From: Symsagittifera roscoffensis
Lineage: Eukaryota; Xenacoelomorpha; Acoela; Convolutidae
DNA length: 64,000 bases
NCBI RefSeq assembly: GCF_963678635.1
Contig: NC_087065.1
Span: forward strand, 43,279,430-43,343,429
Direction of reading: 5' to 3'
The translations under genes were made by a program, and so were the position numbers. The notes beneath the pieces are model-generated. The model did no database searches, had not been told where the DNA came from, and saw nothing but the letters and a program-made list of their open reading frames with translations. Positions 1 through 13,268 of the stretch are shown in pieces (within the stretch, counting starts at the first letter, position 1; every line of letters begins with the position of its first letter).

Positions 1-3000
1 TAATTTTTTGATATGTCAAAGGACTCTATTTGGAACGTATAACAAAAAATTTTCAACAATTTGTTTTAAAAGTTTCCCATCCTATGCAATTTAGTGTGCC
101 TTGGTTTTTTCTTCTGACCGCTAAAAATGCTTCTCGTGGCTCACTGGTCATTTTGAGTTGAAATTTGATACTAATGAAAAATTAGTTTGGGATATGAACA
201 GACATATTACAAAGTTGTTTATCACCATTTTCTATTTTTTCAAAAATTGAAAACAAATTGCTAAATTGTGTACATGTTTTGGCTGAAAACTGATTGCTAT
301 TATTTCTTTGCAAATTTCTGCTAGCGACGTTTGCATTGTAAAAACACAAATTTTGTATGCAAGTATGACTGTGATTAAATTTAATTGCACGTAAAACGCA
401 ATGATTATAATTTTGTATGAATATTTTGGTTTATCTACAAACAAATGCAAGTAAATATCTTCTGTGTATGCGTGTATGAATGCAACTTGATGTGTCTGTA
501 AGTATGAATACAATTTTTTCCTTATGGGCATGCAAATCAAAACAATTGTAACTAGAAGAATAACTATAACCCAACTTGATTATACTAATGATTCTAGTTT
601 TTCTTGAAAGTTTGACAAGATACTATATGCATAGTATATGTGTACGCATAAATGCTTTGCGTATGTGTGTTTTTATATAAACTGTATGTATCTATCTAAA
701 GGTGTACAACTTTTTGCATGTAAAAATGTAATAAGCATGTATGTAGATACTATTTGTTTGTATATTTGTATGTTTTTATAAAAGTAAGAACTCTTGACTG
801 TATGTCTGCTTGATTGAGTGAATGAATATAAACAATGTATATTTTTGTATCAATATATGTTTTTCAGTTTAAAGTCATTTAAAAGATTGCTTGTTGATAA
901 ATTGTACGAATTATTGATTGAGATTTTACGTCTATTTAAACGGAAAGTGTGTACTCATGAGTAGTTGCATGCTTGTAAAGTACGATCCATATTTTCGTAT
1001 GTATTTTCGTATGAATGTCTCTAAGTAACTTTATATTTGTATGTATAAATGTAGGTACGCATGTATGTATCTATATATGCATGTATGCATTTATGTGTTT
1101 CTGTAAGTTTGTGCTTCTAAATATATGTATGTATGTTTGTATTCCGTAAGTGTGAATGTATTTGTTTTTGTATGTAAGTTTGTATGAATAACCTTATGTA
1201 AGTATTTGAATGTGTATGAATAGGCGTATGTTTTTAATAAAATACGTATGACTTTTTTTAAAGTATACATGTAAGTTTGCAACTCATGCAAATGTAGTTA
1301 TCTTTTTATCTTTATACAAGTATGAAGCCTTATATGTTTCGTGGGTTATGTTTGTTTGAGTATAAATGTAATCGTTTATTTTATTTCATAAAAAGTATAT
1401 AAGTAACTCAACCCAAATCTTTCTTATCTTTCTTCTTAAGTTTCTGGAATATTCTAGAATAATCAACCAGATATTATAATAAAAGTTTTTTTTTCATTTT
1501 CTTGATTTGCAAATTATTATGATATTTTTTTAAAAAAAACTTTCCTCAAAAAGTTTGGTCTTTCATGTATCCCTATTATGAACACTTCAATTTGAAATAG
1601 TGGCATAGGCAGCATCGAGTTTAATTTTAGTTTATCTGCAGTCAATGACTATGAAAATTGTTTTAAAATTGTAACAGAAAAGATCAATTTACAAGTTTTC
1701 ACAAACGATTTGTCGATGGAAGCACCAAACAAAAGTTCAATTGCTGACAGCATGGAGCTTTAAGTATAGGATGAACTGTTGCTCACAGAAATAATGATTA
1801 CGATAACCAAATTGTCAGAAAAAAATTGGAATGAGGAAAATCATTGACCGTGCAGACGATCGATAGAAGAATGGTAGAAAATGGAATGCGGCTGGTCGAG
1901 CTGAAGACCTTAAGCAAGCAAAATTTGATTGACAGGTACTGTATATTTGAAGTATGATTGATCAGTCTGTTTCAATTACAAATTTTCAATGGCGCGTGCT
2001 TTCATCTTTTGACTTATAGCTTTACCCGTTCCAATTCACTGTTTGCTCTCCGTTACCGCAAAACTTTAAAAAAAAATGTATATGTGTAAGTTTTGACTGA
2101 TTCCGCTCAAGAACATACTCGTTTTGAAAAGACCGTTCTCGGAGATTTTCGTTGCTTATTAGACATCAATTTAATTAAAATAATGATAATTGGATCACTC
2201 TTAATCACATATTTACAATTAAAATTATCTTGTTCCATTTAAATCTTTTAAAAGTTTGGTTGGTAAGGCCATCAGAAAAAATGAATTATTGATCATCAGT
2301 GTTTATATATTCGATTCAGCGCAAATAGCCAAAGTTATGCTAATCAAATATCTAGACTTTCTCATCTCCTTATGAGAGCATTCTTCTATCGTAGAATCAA
2401 CTTGGATCTTTCCAGGAAGTCGAGAGGCCCAATTCGGCCTGGAAATGGAGCCACCAACTTCATCTTGTTACTCTTTGCAGATATCAGTCTAACAGTGAGC
2501 CCTTAGTGTAGTCGGTAAACAACCAATATTAGCCGAATGGAAACGGGTGCAAAAACAAAAACAGGATCGGAACGCATCAATCTCTGTTATACGTTGCGTC
2601 AGTATGAAACGTTTTCAGTCTGTTTTTTGCTGCTTTGTTCGAATAATTAAGTTAATTGCAATAATATTTACCTGTTTGTCTTGTAACCTAACTTATTTAA
2701 AATAAGACGAACAAAACTTTTTATTTGCTCTTTAGTCTTTAACGTTATAAAAATTTTGTGTTTCATGTAGATTCATGTCTGAAAAATGTTCTATGAAATT
2801 GTAAATCACGAAAGGAAATTGAGTTGTTTATTTTGCCAAATTGAAAATTTTCTGAAAGTTTTTTTTTGCTGAAAAAATGAGTTGAACATCACAAAGTACT
2901 GAGCATCAGCTTAGAACATTTTTTGTTTCTCTAAAACATACTTTTTAACGTTAGTTTTATCATAGATAAAAAATTATTTTCTAAGATACGATAGCTCAAG

Positions 3001-3300
3001 CGATCGATTTTGCATGAATACGGGGAAAAGATGAAAAAGAGGACTTGAACCTCTGTTTAATAGCTTTTTCAGAACTAAATATAATTTTTCAAACAACAAA
3101 AATTTTGATGGATTATAGAGAAAACAACATAATGTGCATTTTTAGTCAGAGTAATTTGGTCTACGATTAAACTTGCAGCCTAACAGTCAACTGAAGATAT
3201 ATCAAATTACAGAACCATTAAATGAATCGAAAAACAGATTTTTAAGAAAAAGATTACAAATCATAAAACAATGGCTAAAAATTTCGTTTCGAACCAAAAC
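1..3300. repeat. Copy a of the 3.7 kb complex tandem repeat
   Basis: This is the first unit of a direct array. It enters at the phase around the TTTTTTGATATGTC landmark. Compared with copy b it lacks about 0.4 kb near position 970, where the text jumps from 'gtacgatccat' into a TGTATG-rich tract. From about 1,020 onward it is almost identical to copy b, which points to a recent duplication or gene conversion. It holds one heat-shock element and no credible gene. The long ORFs on either strand come from TATG/TACA low-complexity sequence. Confidence 0.9.
1442..1459. promoter_or_regulatory. Perfect four-box heat-shock element, copy a
   Basis: The 18 bp read TTCtgGAAtaTTCtaGAA: four alternating inverted pentamer boxes with correct 2-bp spacing, the consensus for trimeric heat-shock factor. 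The match is seen directly. Binding or activity is inference. It lies in repeat DNA with no gene next to it. Confidence 0.6.
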
Positions 3301-6300
3301 TTTCAATTTTTTGATTTGTCATAGGACTCTATTTGGACCGTATAACAAAAAAATTTCAACAATTTGTTTTGAAAGTTTCCCATCCTGTGCAATTTAGTAA
3401 GCCTTGATTTTTTCTTCTGAATACTAAAATTGCTTCTCATGGCTCACTGGTCAATTTTGAGCTGAAGTTTGATACTGTTGAAAAATTAGTTTGGGAGATC
3501 GACAGACATATTACAAAATTGTTTATCACCATTTTCTATTTTCTCAAAGATGAAAAGAAATTTCTAAATTGTGTAGATGACTTGGCTGAAAACTGAAAGC
3601 TAGCATTTCTTTGCAAATTTCTGATAGGGACGTTTGCATTGTAAAAATAAAATTATGTATGAAAGTTTGACTGTATTTAAATTTAATTATACGTAAAACG
3701 TAATGATTATAATTTTGTATGAAAACTTGTGTTTATCTATTAACAGATGCAAGTTAAAATTTTTTCTGTATGCGTGTATGTATGCAACTTGATGTGTATG
3801 TATGTATGAATACATTTTTTTCCTCATGTGCATGCAAACCAAAACGATTGTAACTAGAAGAACAATTATAACCCAAATTGATTTTACTAATGTTTCTAGC
3901 TTTTCTTGAAAGTTTGACAAGATACTATATGCATAGTATATGTGTACGCATAAATGTTTTGCGTATGTGTGTAATTATGTAAACTGTATGTATCTATGTA
4001 AAAGTGTACAACTTTTTGCACGTATAAATGTAATTAAGCATGTATATACATACTACTTGTTTTGTATATTTGTATGTTTTTATAAAAATAAGAACTCCTG
4101 ACTGCATGTCTGCTTGATTGAGTGAATAAATATAAACAATGTATACTTTTTGAATCAGTGTATATTTTTGTATCAATGAATGTTTTTCAGTTTAAAAGTA
4201 TTTAAAAGCTTGCTAGTTGATAAATTGTACGAATTATTGATTGAGTTTTTATGTCTGTTTAAAAGGAAAGTGTGTACTCATGAGTAGTTGCATGCTTGTA
4301 AAGTACGATCCATGTCTTTTTGTAGGCAATTATTTATGCATATTTGTATATGAGTATGAAAGGCACGTTTATATGGTTGTATGTAAAGACGTAAGAATGC
4401 CAGTCTGTAATGCGCGATTCTTTTTGTCTGAATGTGTGTATATATTCTTCCTTAAAGTGTGAAGTGAATGTAAGTTGGTTTGTGTGTTTACATATGGTTG
4501 TATTTTATAGGTCAACAGAAGTGTTAAAAGAAACCTTTGCATGAGTGTAAGCTAATCTTTTCGTATAATTGATTGCAGGTTTAAAAGTATTTAAACAAGT
4601 ATGTAAAACTTATGTATATATTATAGTTTATTTGCTAACTGCTTATGTATAAGACTATATATGTTTGTATTAATGTCTTTCAAAAAGTATGTAGGGAAGT
4701 ATTTTTGCAAGTATGTATTTTTATATGAATGTCTCTAAATAACTTTATATTTGTATGTATAAATGTAGGTACGCATGTATGTATCTATATATGCATGTAT
4801 GTATTTATGTGTTTCTGTAAGTTTGTGCTTCTAAATATATGTATGTATGTTTGTATTCCGTAAGTGTGAATGTATTTGTTTTTGTATGTAAGTTTGTATG
4901 AATAACCTTATGTAAGTATTTGAATGTGTATGAATAGGCGTATGTTTTTAATAAAATACGTATGACTTTTTTTAAAGTATACATGTAAGTTTGCAACTCA
5001 TGCAAATGTAGTTATCTTTTTATCTTTATACAAGTATGAAGCCTTATATGTTTCGTGGGTTATGTTTGTTTGAGTATAAATGTAATCGTTTATTTTATTT
5101 CATAAAAAGTATATAAGTAACTCAACCCAAATCTTTCTTATCTTTCTTCTTAAGTTTCTGGAATATTCTAGAATAATCAACCAGATATTATAATAAAAGT
5201 TTTTTTTTCATTTTCTTGATTTGCAAATTATTATGATATTTTTTTAAAAAAAACTTTCCTCAAAAAGTTTGGTCTTTCATGTATCCCTATTATGAACACT
5301 TCAATTTGAAATAGTGGCATAGGCAGCATTGAGTTTAATTTTAGTTTATCTGCAGTCAATGACTATGAAAATTGTTTTAAAATTGTAACAGAAAAGATCA
5401 ATTTACAAGTTTTCACAAACGATTTGTCGATGGAAGCACCAAACAAAAGTATAGGATGAACTGTTGCTCACAGAAATAATGATTACGATAACCAAATTGT
5501 CAGAAAAAAATTGGAATGAGGAAAATCATTGACCGTGCAGACGATCGATAGAAGAATGGTAGAAAATGGAATGCGGCTGGTCGAGCTGAAGACCTTAAGC
5601 AAGCAAAATTTGATTGACAGGTACTGTATATTTGAAGTATGATTGATCAGTCTGTTTCAATTACAAATTTTCAATGGCGCGTGCTTTCATCTTTTGACTT
5701 ATAGCTTTACCCGTTCCAATTCACTGTTTGCTCTCCGTTACCGCAAAACTTTAAAAAAAATGTATATGTGTAAGTTTTGACTGATTCCGCTCAAGAACAT
5801 ACTCGTTTTGAAAAGACCGTTTTCGGAGATTTTCGTTGCTTATTAGACATCAATTTAATTAAAATAATGATAATTGGATCACTCTTAATCACATATTTAC
5901 AATTAAAATTATCTTGTTCCATTTAAATCTTTTAAAAGTTTGGTTGGTAAGGCCATCAGAAAAAATGAATTTTTGATCATCAGTGTTTATATATTCGATT
6001 CAGCGCAAATAGCCAAAGTTATGCTAATCAAAGATCTAGACTTTCTCATCTCCTTATGAGAGCATTCTTCTATCGTAGAATCAACTTGGATCTTTCCAGG
6101 AAGTCGAGAGGCCCAATTCGGCCTGGAAATGGAGCCACCAACTTCATCTTGTTACTCTTTGCAGATATCAGTCTAACAGTGAGCCCTTAGTGTAGTCGGT
6201 AAACAACTAATATTAGCCGAATGGAAACGGGTGCAAAAACAAAAACAGGATCGGAACGCATCAATCTCTGTTATACGTTGCGTCAGTATGAAACGTTTTC

Positions 6301-6984
6301 AGTCTGTTTTTTGCTGCTTTGTTCGAATAATTAAGTTAATTGCAATAATATTTACCTGTTTGTCTTGTAACCTAACTTATTTAAAATAAGACGAACAAAA
6401 CTTTTTATTTGCTCTTTAGTCTTTAACGTTATAAAAATTTTGTGTTTCATGTAGATTCATGTCTGAAAAATGTTCTATGAAATTGTAAATCACGAAAGGA
6501 AATTGAGTTGTTTATTTTGCCAAATTGAAAATTTTCTGAAAGTTTTTTTTTGCTGAAAAAATGAGTTGAACATCACAAAGTACTGAGCATCAGCTTAGAA
6601 CATTTTTTGTTTCTCTAAAACATACTTTTTAACGTTAGTTTTATCATAGATAAAAAATTATTTTCTAAGATACGATAGCTCAAGCGATCGATTTTGCATG
6701 AATACGGGGAAAAGATGAAAAAGAGGACTTGAACCTCTGTTTAATAGCTTTTTCAGAACTAAATATAATTTTTCAAACAACAAAAATTTTGATGGATTAT
6801 AGAGAAAACAACATAATGTGCATTTTTAGTCAGAGTAATTTGGTCTACGATTAAACTTGCAGCCTAACAGTCAACTGAAGATATATCAAATTACAGAACC
6901 ATTAAATGAATCGAAAAACAGATTTTTAAGAAAAAGATTACAAATCATAAAACAATGGCTAAAAATTTCGTTTCGAAACAAAAC
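3301..6984. repeat. Copy b of the 3.7 kb repeat, full length
   Basis: This is the best reference unit, about 3,684 bp from landmark to landmark. Landmarks in order are TTTGATTTGTC, 'gatactatatgcatag' (about 3,920), 'gtgtactcatgag' (about 4,270), the heat-shock element (5,156), 'gaccgtgcagacgatcg' (about 5,531), 'agatctagac' (about 6,032) and 'gcgatcgattttgc' (about 6,685). Relative to copy a it lacks about 29 bp near 5,450; the deletion is flanked by short AAGT homology. No gene is supported. Confidence 0.92.
5156..5173. promoter_or_regulatory. Perfect four-box heat-shock element, copy b
   Basis: Same 18 bp as in copy a, with identical flanks through 'aatcaaccag'. It sits at the same place in the unit. 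Confidence 0.6.
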
Positions 6985-9562
6985 TTTCAATTTTTTGATT
7001 TGTCATAGGACTCTATTTGGACCGTATAACAAAAAAATTTCAACATTTTGTTTTGAAAGTTTCCCATCCTGTGCAATTTAGTAAGCCTTGATTTTTTCTT
7101 CTGACCACTAAAATTGCTTCTCATGGCTCACTGGTCAATTTTGAGCTGAAGTTTGATACTGTTGAAAAATTAGTTTGGGAGATCGACAGACATATTACAA
7201 AATTGTTTATCACCATTTTCTATTTTCTCAAAGATGAAAAAAAATTTCTAAATTGTGTAGATGACTTGGCTGAAAACTGAAAGCTAGCATTTCTTTGCAA
7301 ATTTCTGATAGGGACGTTTGCATTGTAAAAATAAAATTATGTATGAAAGTTTGACTGTATTTAAATTTAATTATACGTAAAACGTAATGATTATAATTTT
7401 GTATGAAAACTTGTGTTTATCTATTAACAGATGCAAGTTAAAATTTTTTCTGTATGCGTGTATGTATGCAACTTGATGTGTATGTATGTATGAATACATT
7501 GTTTTCCTCATGTGCATGCAAACCAAAACGATTGTAACTAGAAGAACAATTATAACCCAAATTGATTTTACTAATGTTTCTAGCTTTTCTTGAAAGTTTG
7601 ACAAGATACTATATGCATAGTATATGTGTACGCATAAATGTTTTGCGTATGTGTGTAATTATGTAAACTGTATGTATCTATGTAAAAGTGTACAACTTTT
7701 TGCACGTATAAAGGTAATTAAGCATGTATATACATACTATTTGTTTTGTATATTTGTATGTTTTTATAAAAATAAGAACTCCTGACTGCATGTCTGCTTG
7801 ATTGAGTGAATAAATATAAACAATGTATACTTTTTGAATCAGTGTATATTTTTGTATCAATGAATGTTTTTCAGTTTAAAAGTATTTAAAAGCTTGCTAG
7901 TTGATAAATTGTACGAATTATTGATTGAGTTTTTACGTCTGTTTAAAAGGAAAGTGTGTACTCATGAGTAGTTGCATGCTTGTAAAGTACGATCCATGTC
8001 TTTTTGTAGGCAAGTACTTATGCATATTTGTATATCAGTATGAAAGGTACGTTTATATGGTTGTTTGTGAAGACGTATGAATGCCAGTCTGTAATGCGCG
8101 ATTATTTTTGTCTGAATGTGTGTATATATTCTTCCTAAAAGCGTGAAGTGAATGTAAGTTAGTTTGTGTGTTTACTTGTAAATTTTAACTTGTACTGTAT
8201 ATTTGAAGGATGATTGATCAATCTGTTTCAATCACAAATTTTCAATGGCACGTGCTTTCATCTTTTGACTTATAGTTTTACCCGTTCCAATTCACTGTTT
8301 GCTCTCCGTTACCGCAAAACTTCAAAAAAAAGTATATGTGTAAGTTTTGACTGATTCCGCTCAAGAACTTACTCGTTATGACAAGACTGCTCTCGGATAC
8401 TTTCGTTACTTATTAGACATCAATTTAATTTAAATAATGATAATTGGATCACTCTTAATCACATATTTAATATTAAAGTTATCTTATTCCATTTAAATCT
8501 TTTAAAACTGTGGTTGATAAAGCCATAAGAAAAAATGAATTTTTGATCATCAGTGTTTATATAATCGATTCAGCGCAAATAGCCAAAGTTATGCTAATCA
8601 AAGATCTAGACTTACTCATCTCCTTATGAGTGCATTCTTCTATCGTAGAATCAACTTGGATCTTTCCAGGAAGTCGAGAGGACCAAGTCGGCCTGGAAAT
8701 GGAGCCATTAGCTTCATCTTGTTACTCTTTGCAGATATCAGTCTAACAGTGAGCCCTTGGTGCAGTCGGCAAACAACCAATTTTAGCCGAATGGAAACGG
8801 GCGCAAAAACAAAAACAGGATCGGAACGCATCAATCTCTGTTATAAGTTGCGTCAATATGAAAAGTGTTCAGTCTGTTTTTTGCTGCTTTGTTCGAATAC
8901 TTAAGTTGTATGCAATAATGTTTAGCTGTTTGTTTTGTAACCTAAATTTTTTAAAACAAAAAGAACAAAGCTTTTTTTGCTCTTTAGTCTTTAACACTAA
9001 AAAAAACTTTGTGTTTCATGTAGATTCATGTCTGAAAAATATTCTATGAAATTGCAAATCACAAAAGAAAACTGAGTTGTTTATTTTGCCAAATTGAAAG
9101 TTTTCTCAAAGTTTTCTCTAATGCTAAAAAATTAAGTTGAACATCACAAAGTACTGAACAACTTTCAGCTTAGAACAACTTTTCTTTCTCTAAAACATAC
9201 CATTTAACGTTAGTTTTATCATAGTTAAAAGATTATTTTCTAAGATACGATAGCTCAAGCGATCGATTTTGCATAAATACGGTGGGAACGATGAAGAAAA
9301 AACCGTTTAACCTCTGTTTAATAGCTTTTTCAGACTCAAAATAATTTTTCAAACAACAAAAATTTTGATGGATTATAGAGAAAACAACATCATGTGCAAC
9401 TTTAGTCAATGTAACTTGGTCTACGATTAAACTTGCAGCCTAATAGTCAACTGAAGATATATCAAATTAAAGAACCATTAAATCAATCAAAAACAAGTTT
9501 TTTAGAAAAAGATTATAAATCATAAAACAATGGCTAAAAATTTTGTTTCGAATCAAAACTTT
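6985..9562. repeat. Copy c of the 3.7 kb repeat, internally deleted
   Basis: This unit is only about 2.58 kb. Near 8,175 the sequence jumps from the 'gtgtgtttac' landmark to the region after the 'gaccgtgcagacg' landmark, removing about 1.1 kb that includes the heat-shock element. The rest follows copy b with moderate divergence in its second half. That half resembles copies d and g more than copy b, so the array mixes at least two subfamilies. Confidence 0.88.
8758..8827 (+). other. tRNA-like internal promoter boxes inside the repeat (weak)
   Basis: TGGTGCAGTCG at 8,758-8,768 fits the RNA polymerase III A-box pattern TRGYNNARNNG. About 60 bp later GATCGGAAC resembles a B box with one mismatch. 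The same stretch recurs in other units, with TAGTGTAGTCG (also an A-box fit) in copies a, b and f. This could mark an old tRNA-derived SINE inside the repeat, or be chance. I could not fold a full tRNA around it. Confidence 0.2.
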
Positions 9563-12500
9563 CAATATTTTGATATGTCAAAGGACTCTATTTGGACCGT
9601 ATAACAAAAAAAATTTCAACAATTTGTTTTGAAAGTTTCCCATCCGGTGCAATTTAGTAAGCCTTGATTTTTTCTTCTGACCACTAAAATTGCTTCTCAT
9701 GGCTCACTGGTCAATTTTGAGTTGAAGTTTGATACTGTTGAAAAATTAGTTTGGGAGATCGACAGACATATTACAAAAATCGTTTATCACCATTTTCTAT
9801 TTTCTCAAAGATGAAAAGAAATTTCTAAATTGTGTAGATGACTTGGCTGAAAACTGAAAGCTAGCATTTCTTTGCAAATTTCTGATAGGGACGTTTGCAT
9901 TGTAAAAATAAAATTATGTATGAAAGTTTGACTGTATTTAAATTTAACTAAACGTAAAACGTAATAATTATATTTTTGTATGAACACTTGTGTTTATCTA
10001 TAAACAAATGCAAGTTAAAATCTTTTGTGTATGCGTGTATGTATGCAACTTGATGTGTCTGTATGTATGAATACAATGTTTTCCTCATGTGCATGCAAAC
10101 CAAAACGATTGTAACTAGAAGAATAACTATAACCCAATTTGATTTTACTAATGTTTCTAGCTTTTCTTGAAAGTTTGACAAGATACTATATGCATAGTTT
10201 ATGTGTACGCATAAATGCTTTGCGTATGTGGGTAATTATATAATTTTTATGTATCTATGTAAAAGTGTACAATTTTGCACGTATAAATGTAATTAAGCAT
10301 GTATGGACATACAATTTGTTTTGTATATTTGTATGTTTTTGTAAAAGTGAGAACTCCTGACTGCATGTCTGCTTGATTGAGTGAATGAATATAAACAATG
10401 TAAACTTTTTGTATCAATGTATTTTTTTGTATCAATGTATGTTTTTCAGTTTAAAAGTATTTAAAAGTTTGCTTTTTGATAAATTGTACGAATTATTGAT
10501 TGAGTTTTTACGTCTGTTTAAAAGGAATGTGTGTACTCATGAGTAGTTGCATGCTTGTAAAGTACGATCCATGTCTTTTTGTAGGCAAGTACTTATGCAT
10601 ATTTGTATATGAGTATGAAAGGCACGTTTATATGGTTGTATGTAAAGACGTAAGAATGCCAGTCTGTAATGCGCGATTCTTTTTGTCTGAATGTGTGTAT
10701 ATATTCTTCCTTAAAGTGTGAAGTGAATGTAAGTTGGTTTGTGTGTTTACATATGGTTGTATTTTATAGGTCAGCAGAATTATTAAAAGAAATCTTTGCA
10801 TGTGTGTAAGCAAAACTTTTCGTATAATTGATTGCAGGTTTAAAAGTATTTAAGCAAGTATGTAAAACTTATGTATGTATGATAGTTTGTTTGCTAACTG
10901 CTTATATATAAGACTATATATGTGTGTATTAATGTCTTTCAAAAAGACTTCATTTTTGAAGGTACGTATGCAGGGAAGTATTTTTGCAAGTATGTATTTT
11001 CGTATGAATGTCTCTAAGTAACTATAAATTTGTATGTATATATGTAGGTACGCGTGTATGTATCTATGTATGCATGTATGCATTTATGTGTTTCTGTAAG
11101 TTTGTGCTTATGTATATATGTATGTATGTTTGTATTCCGTAAGTGTGTATGTATTTGTTTTTGTATGTAAATTTGTATGAATAACCTTATGTAAGTATTT
11201 GAATGTGTATGAATAAACGTATGTATTTAAAAAAATGCGTATGACTTTTTTTAAAGTATTCATGTAAGTTTGCAACTCATGCAAATGTAGTTATTTTTTT
11301 ATCTTTAAACAAGTATGCAGTCTTATATGTTTCGTGGGTTTTGTATGTTTGAGTATAAATGTAATCGTTTACTTTATTTTATAAAAAGTATGTAAGTAAC
11401 TCAACCCAAATCTTTCTTATCTTTCTTCTTGAGTTTCTGGAATATTCTAGAATAATCAACCAGATTTTATAATGATATTTTTTTTTCATTTTCTTGTTTT
11501 GCAAATTAAGATGATAAATTTTTTTTAAAAACATTCCTCGAAAAATTTGGTCTTCAATATATCCTTATTATAAATAAAGGCATAAGCAGCATCGATTTTA
11601 ATTTCAATTTATCTGCAGTCAATGATTATGAAAATTGTTTTAAAATTGTAACAGAAAAGATCAATTTTCAAGTTCTCACAAAAAATTTGTCAATGGAAGC
11701 ACCAAACAACAAGTCCAATTGGTGACAGCATGGAGTCCTAAGTGTAGGATGATCTGTTGCTCACAGAGATAATGATTACGATAACCAAATTGTCAGAAAA
11801 AAATTGGAATGAGGAAAATCATTGACCGTGCAGACGATCGATAGAAGAATGGTAGAAAATGGAATGCGGCTGGTCGAGCTGAAGACCTTAAGCAAGCAAA
11901 ATTTGATTGACAGGTACTGTATATTTGAAGTATGATTGATCAATCTGTTTCAATTACAAATTTTCAATGGCGCGTGCTTTCATCTTTTGACTTATAGTTT
12001 TACCCGTTCCAATTCACTGTTTGCTCTCCGTTACCGCAAAACTTTAAAAAAAAATGTATATGTGTAAGTTTTGACTGATTCCGCTCAAGAACATACTCGT
12101 TATGACAAGACTGCTCTCGGAGACTTTCGTTACTTATTAGACATCAATTTAATTTAAATAATGATAATTGGATCACTCTTAATCACATATTTAATATTAA
12201 AGTTATCTTATTCCATTTAAATCTTTTAAAACTGTGGTTGATAAGGCCATAAGAAAAAATGAATTTTTGATCATCAGTGTTTATATAATCGATTCAGCGC
12301 AAATAGCCAAAGTTATGCTAATCCAAGATCTAGACTTACTCATCTCCTTATGAGTGCATTCTTCTATCGTAGAATCAACTTGGATCTTTTCAGGAAGACG
12401 AGAGGCCCAAGTCGGCCTGGAAATGGAGCCACCAGCTTCATCTTGTTACTCTTTGCAGATATCAGTCTAACAGTGAGCCCTTGGTGCAGTCGGCAAACAA

Positions 12501-13268
12501 CCAATATTAGCCGAATGGAAACGGGCGCAAAAACAAAAACAGGATCGGAACACATCAATCTATGTTATACGTTGCGTCAATATGAAAAGTTTTCAGTCTG
12601 TTTTGTGCTGCTTTGTTCGAATAGTTAAGTTGTATGCAATAATTTTTAGCTGTTTGTTTTGCAACCTAAATTACTTAAAACAAGAAGAACAAAGCTTTTT
12701 TTTTGCTCTCTATTCTCTGTGTTCCATGTAGGTTCATGTCTGAAAAATGTTCTATGAAATTGCAAATCACAAAAGAAAATTACGTTGTATATTTTGCCAA
12801 ATTGAAAGTTTTCTCAAAATTTTCTCTAATGCCGAACAATTAAGTTGAACATCACAAAGTACTGAACAACTTTCAGCTTAGAATAACTTTTCTTTCTCTA
12901 AAACATACCATTTAACGTTAATTTTATCATAGTTAAAAGATTATTTTCTAAGATACGATAGCTCAAGCGATCGAATTTGCATAAATACGGTGGGAAAGAT
13001 GAAGAAAGAACCGTTTAACCTCTGTTTAATAGCTTTTTCAGACTTTATTTAATTTTTCAAACAACGAAAATTTTGATGGATTATAGATAAAACAACATCA
13101 TGTGCAACTTTAGTCAATGTAACTTGGTCTACGATTAAACTTGCAGCCTAAAAGTCAACTGAAGATATATCAAATTACAGAACCATTAAATCAATCAAAA
13201 AACAAATGTTTTAGAAAAAGATTATAAATCATAAAACAATGGCTAAAAATTTTGTTTCGAATCAAAAC
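9563..13268. repeat. Copy d of the 3.7 kb repeat, full length
   Basis: This full-length unit of about 3.7 kb has all landmarks in order and one heat-shock element at 11,435. It differs from copies a and b at scattered positions throughout, so it belongs to a second subfamily. No gene is supported. Confidence 0.9.
11435..11452. promoter_or_regulatory. Perfect four-box heat-shock element, copy d
   Basis: All 18 positions are intact although flanking sequence in this subfamily has drifted. Confidence 0.6.

Noticed and set aside
1790-1945. Conserved 'gaccgtgcagacgatcg...ggctggtcgagctgaag...gacaggtac' stretch as a transposase helix-turn-helix exon with a splice donor
   Set aside because: One frame gives RRMVENGMRLVELKTLSKQN, which looks suggestive, but it is short, bounded by stops and matched to no family with confidence.
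8626-8904. 92-codon ORF recurring in several repeat units (also at 12,350 and 35,357)
   Set aside because: In copies a, b and f the same frame has a stop (TGG to TAG), the opposite strand is also open, and recurrence follows from the repeat itself. No sign of selection for protein.
10850-11083. Minus-strand ORFs rich in His, Tyr and Ile (HTCIHRYIHAYLHIYIQIY type)
   Set aside because: They are translations of TGTATG/TACATA low-complexity sequence and occur wherever that tract lies.
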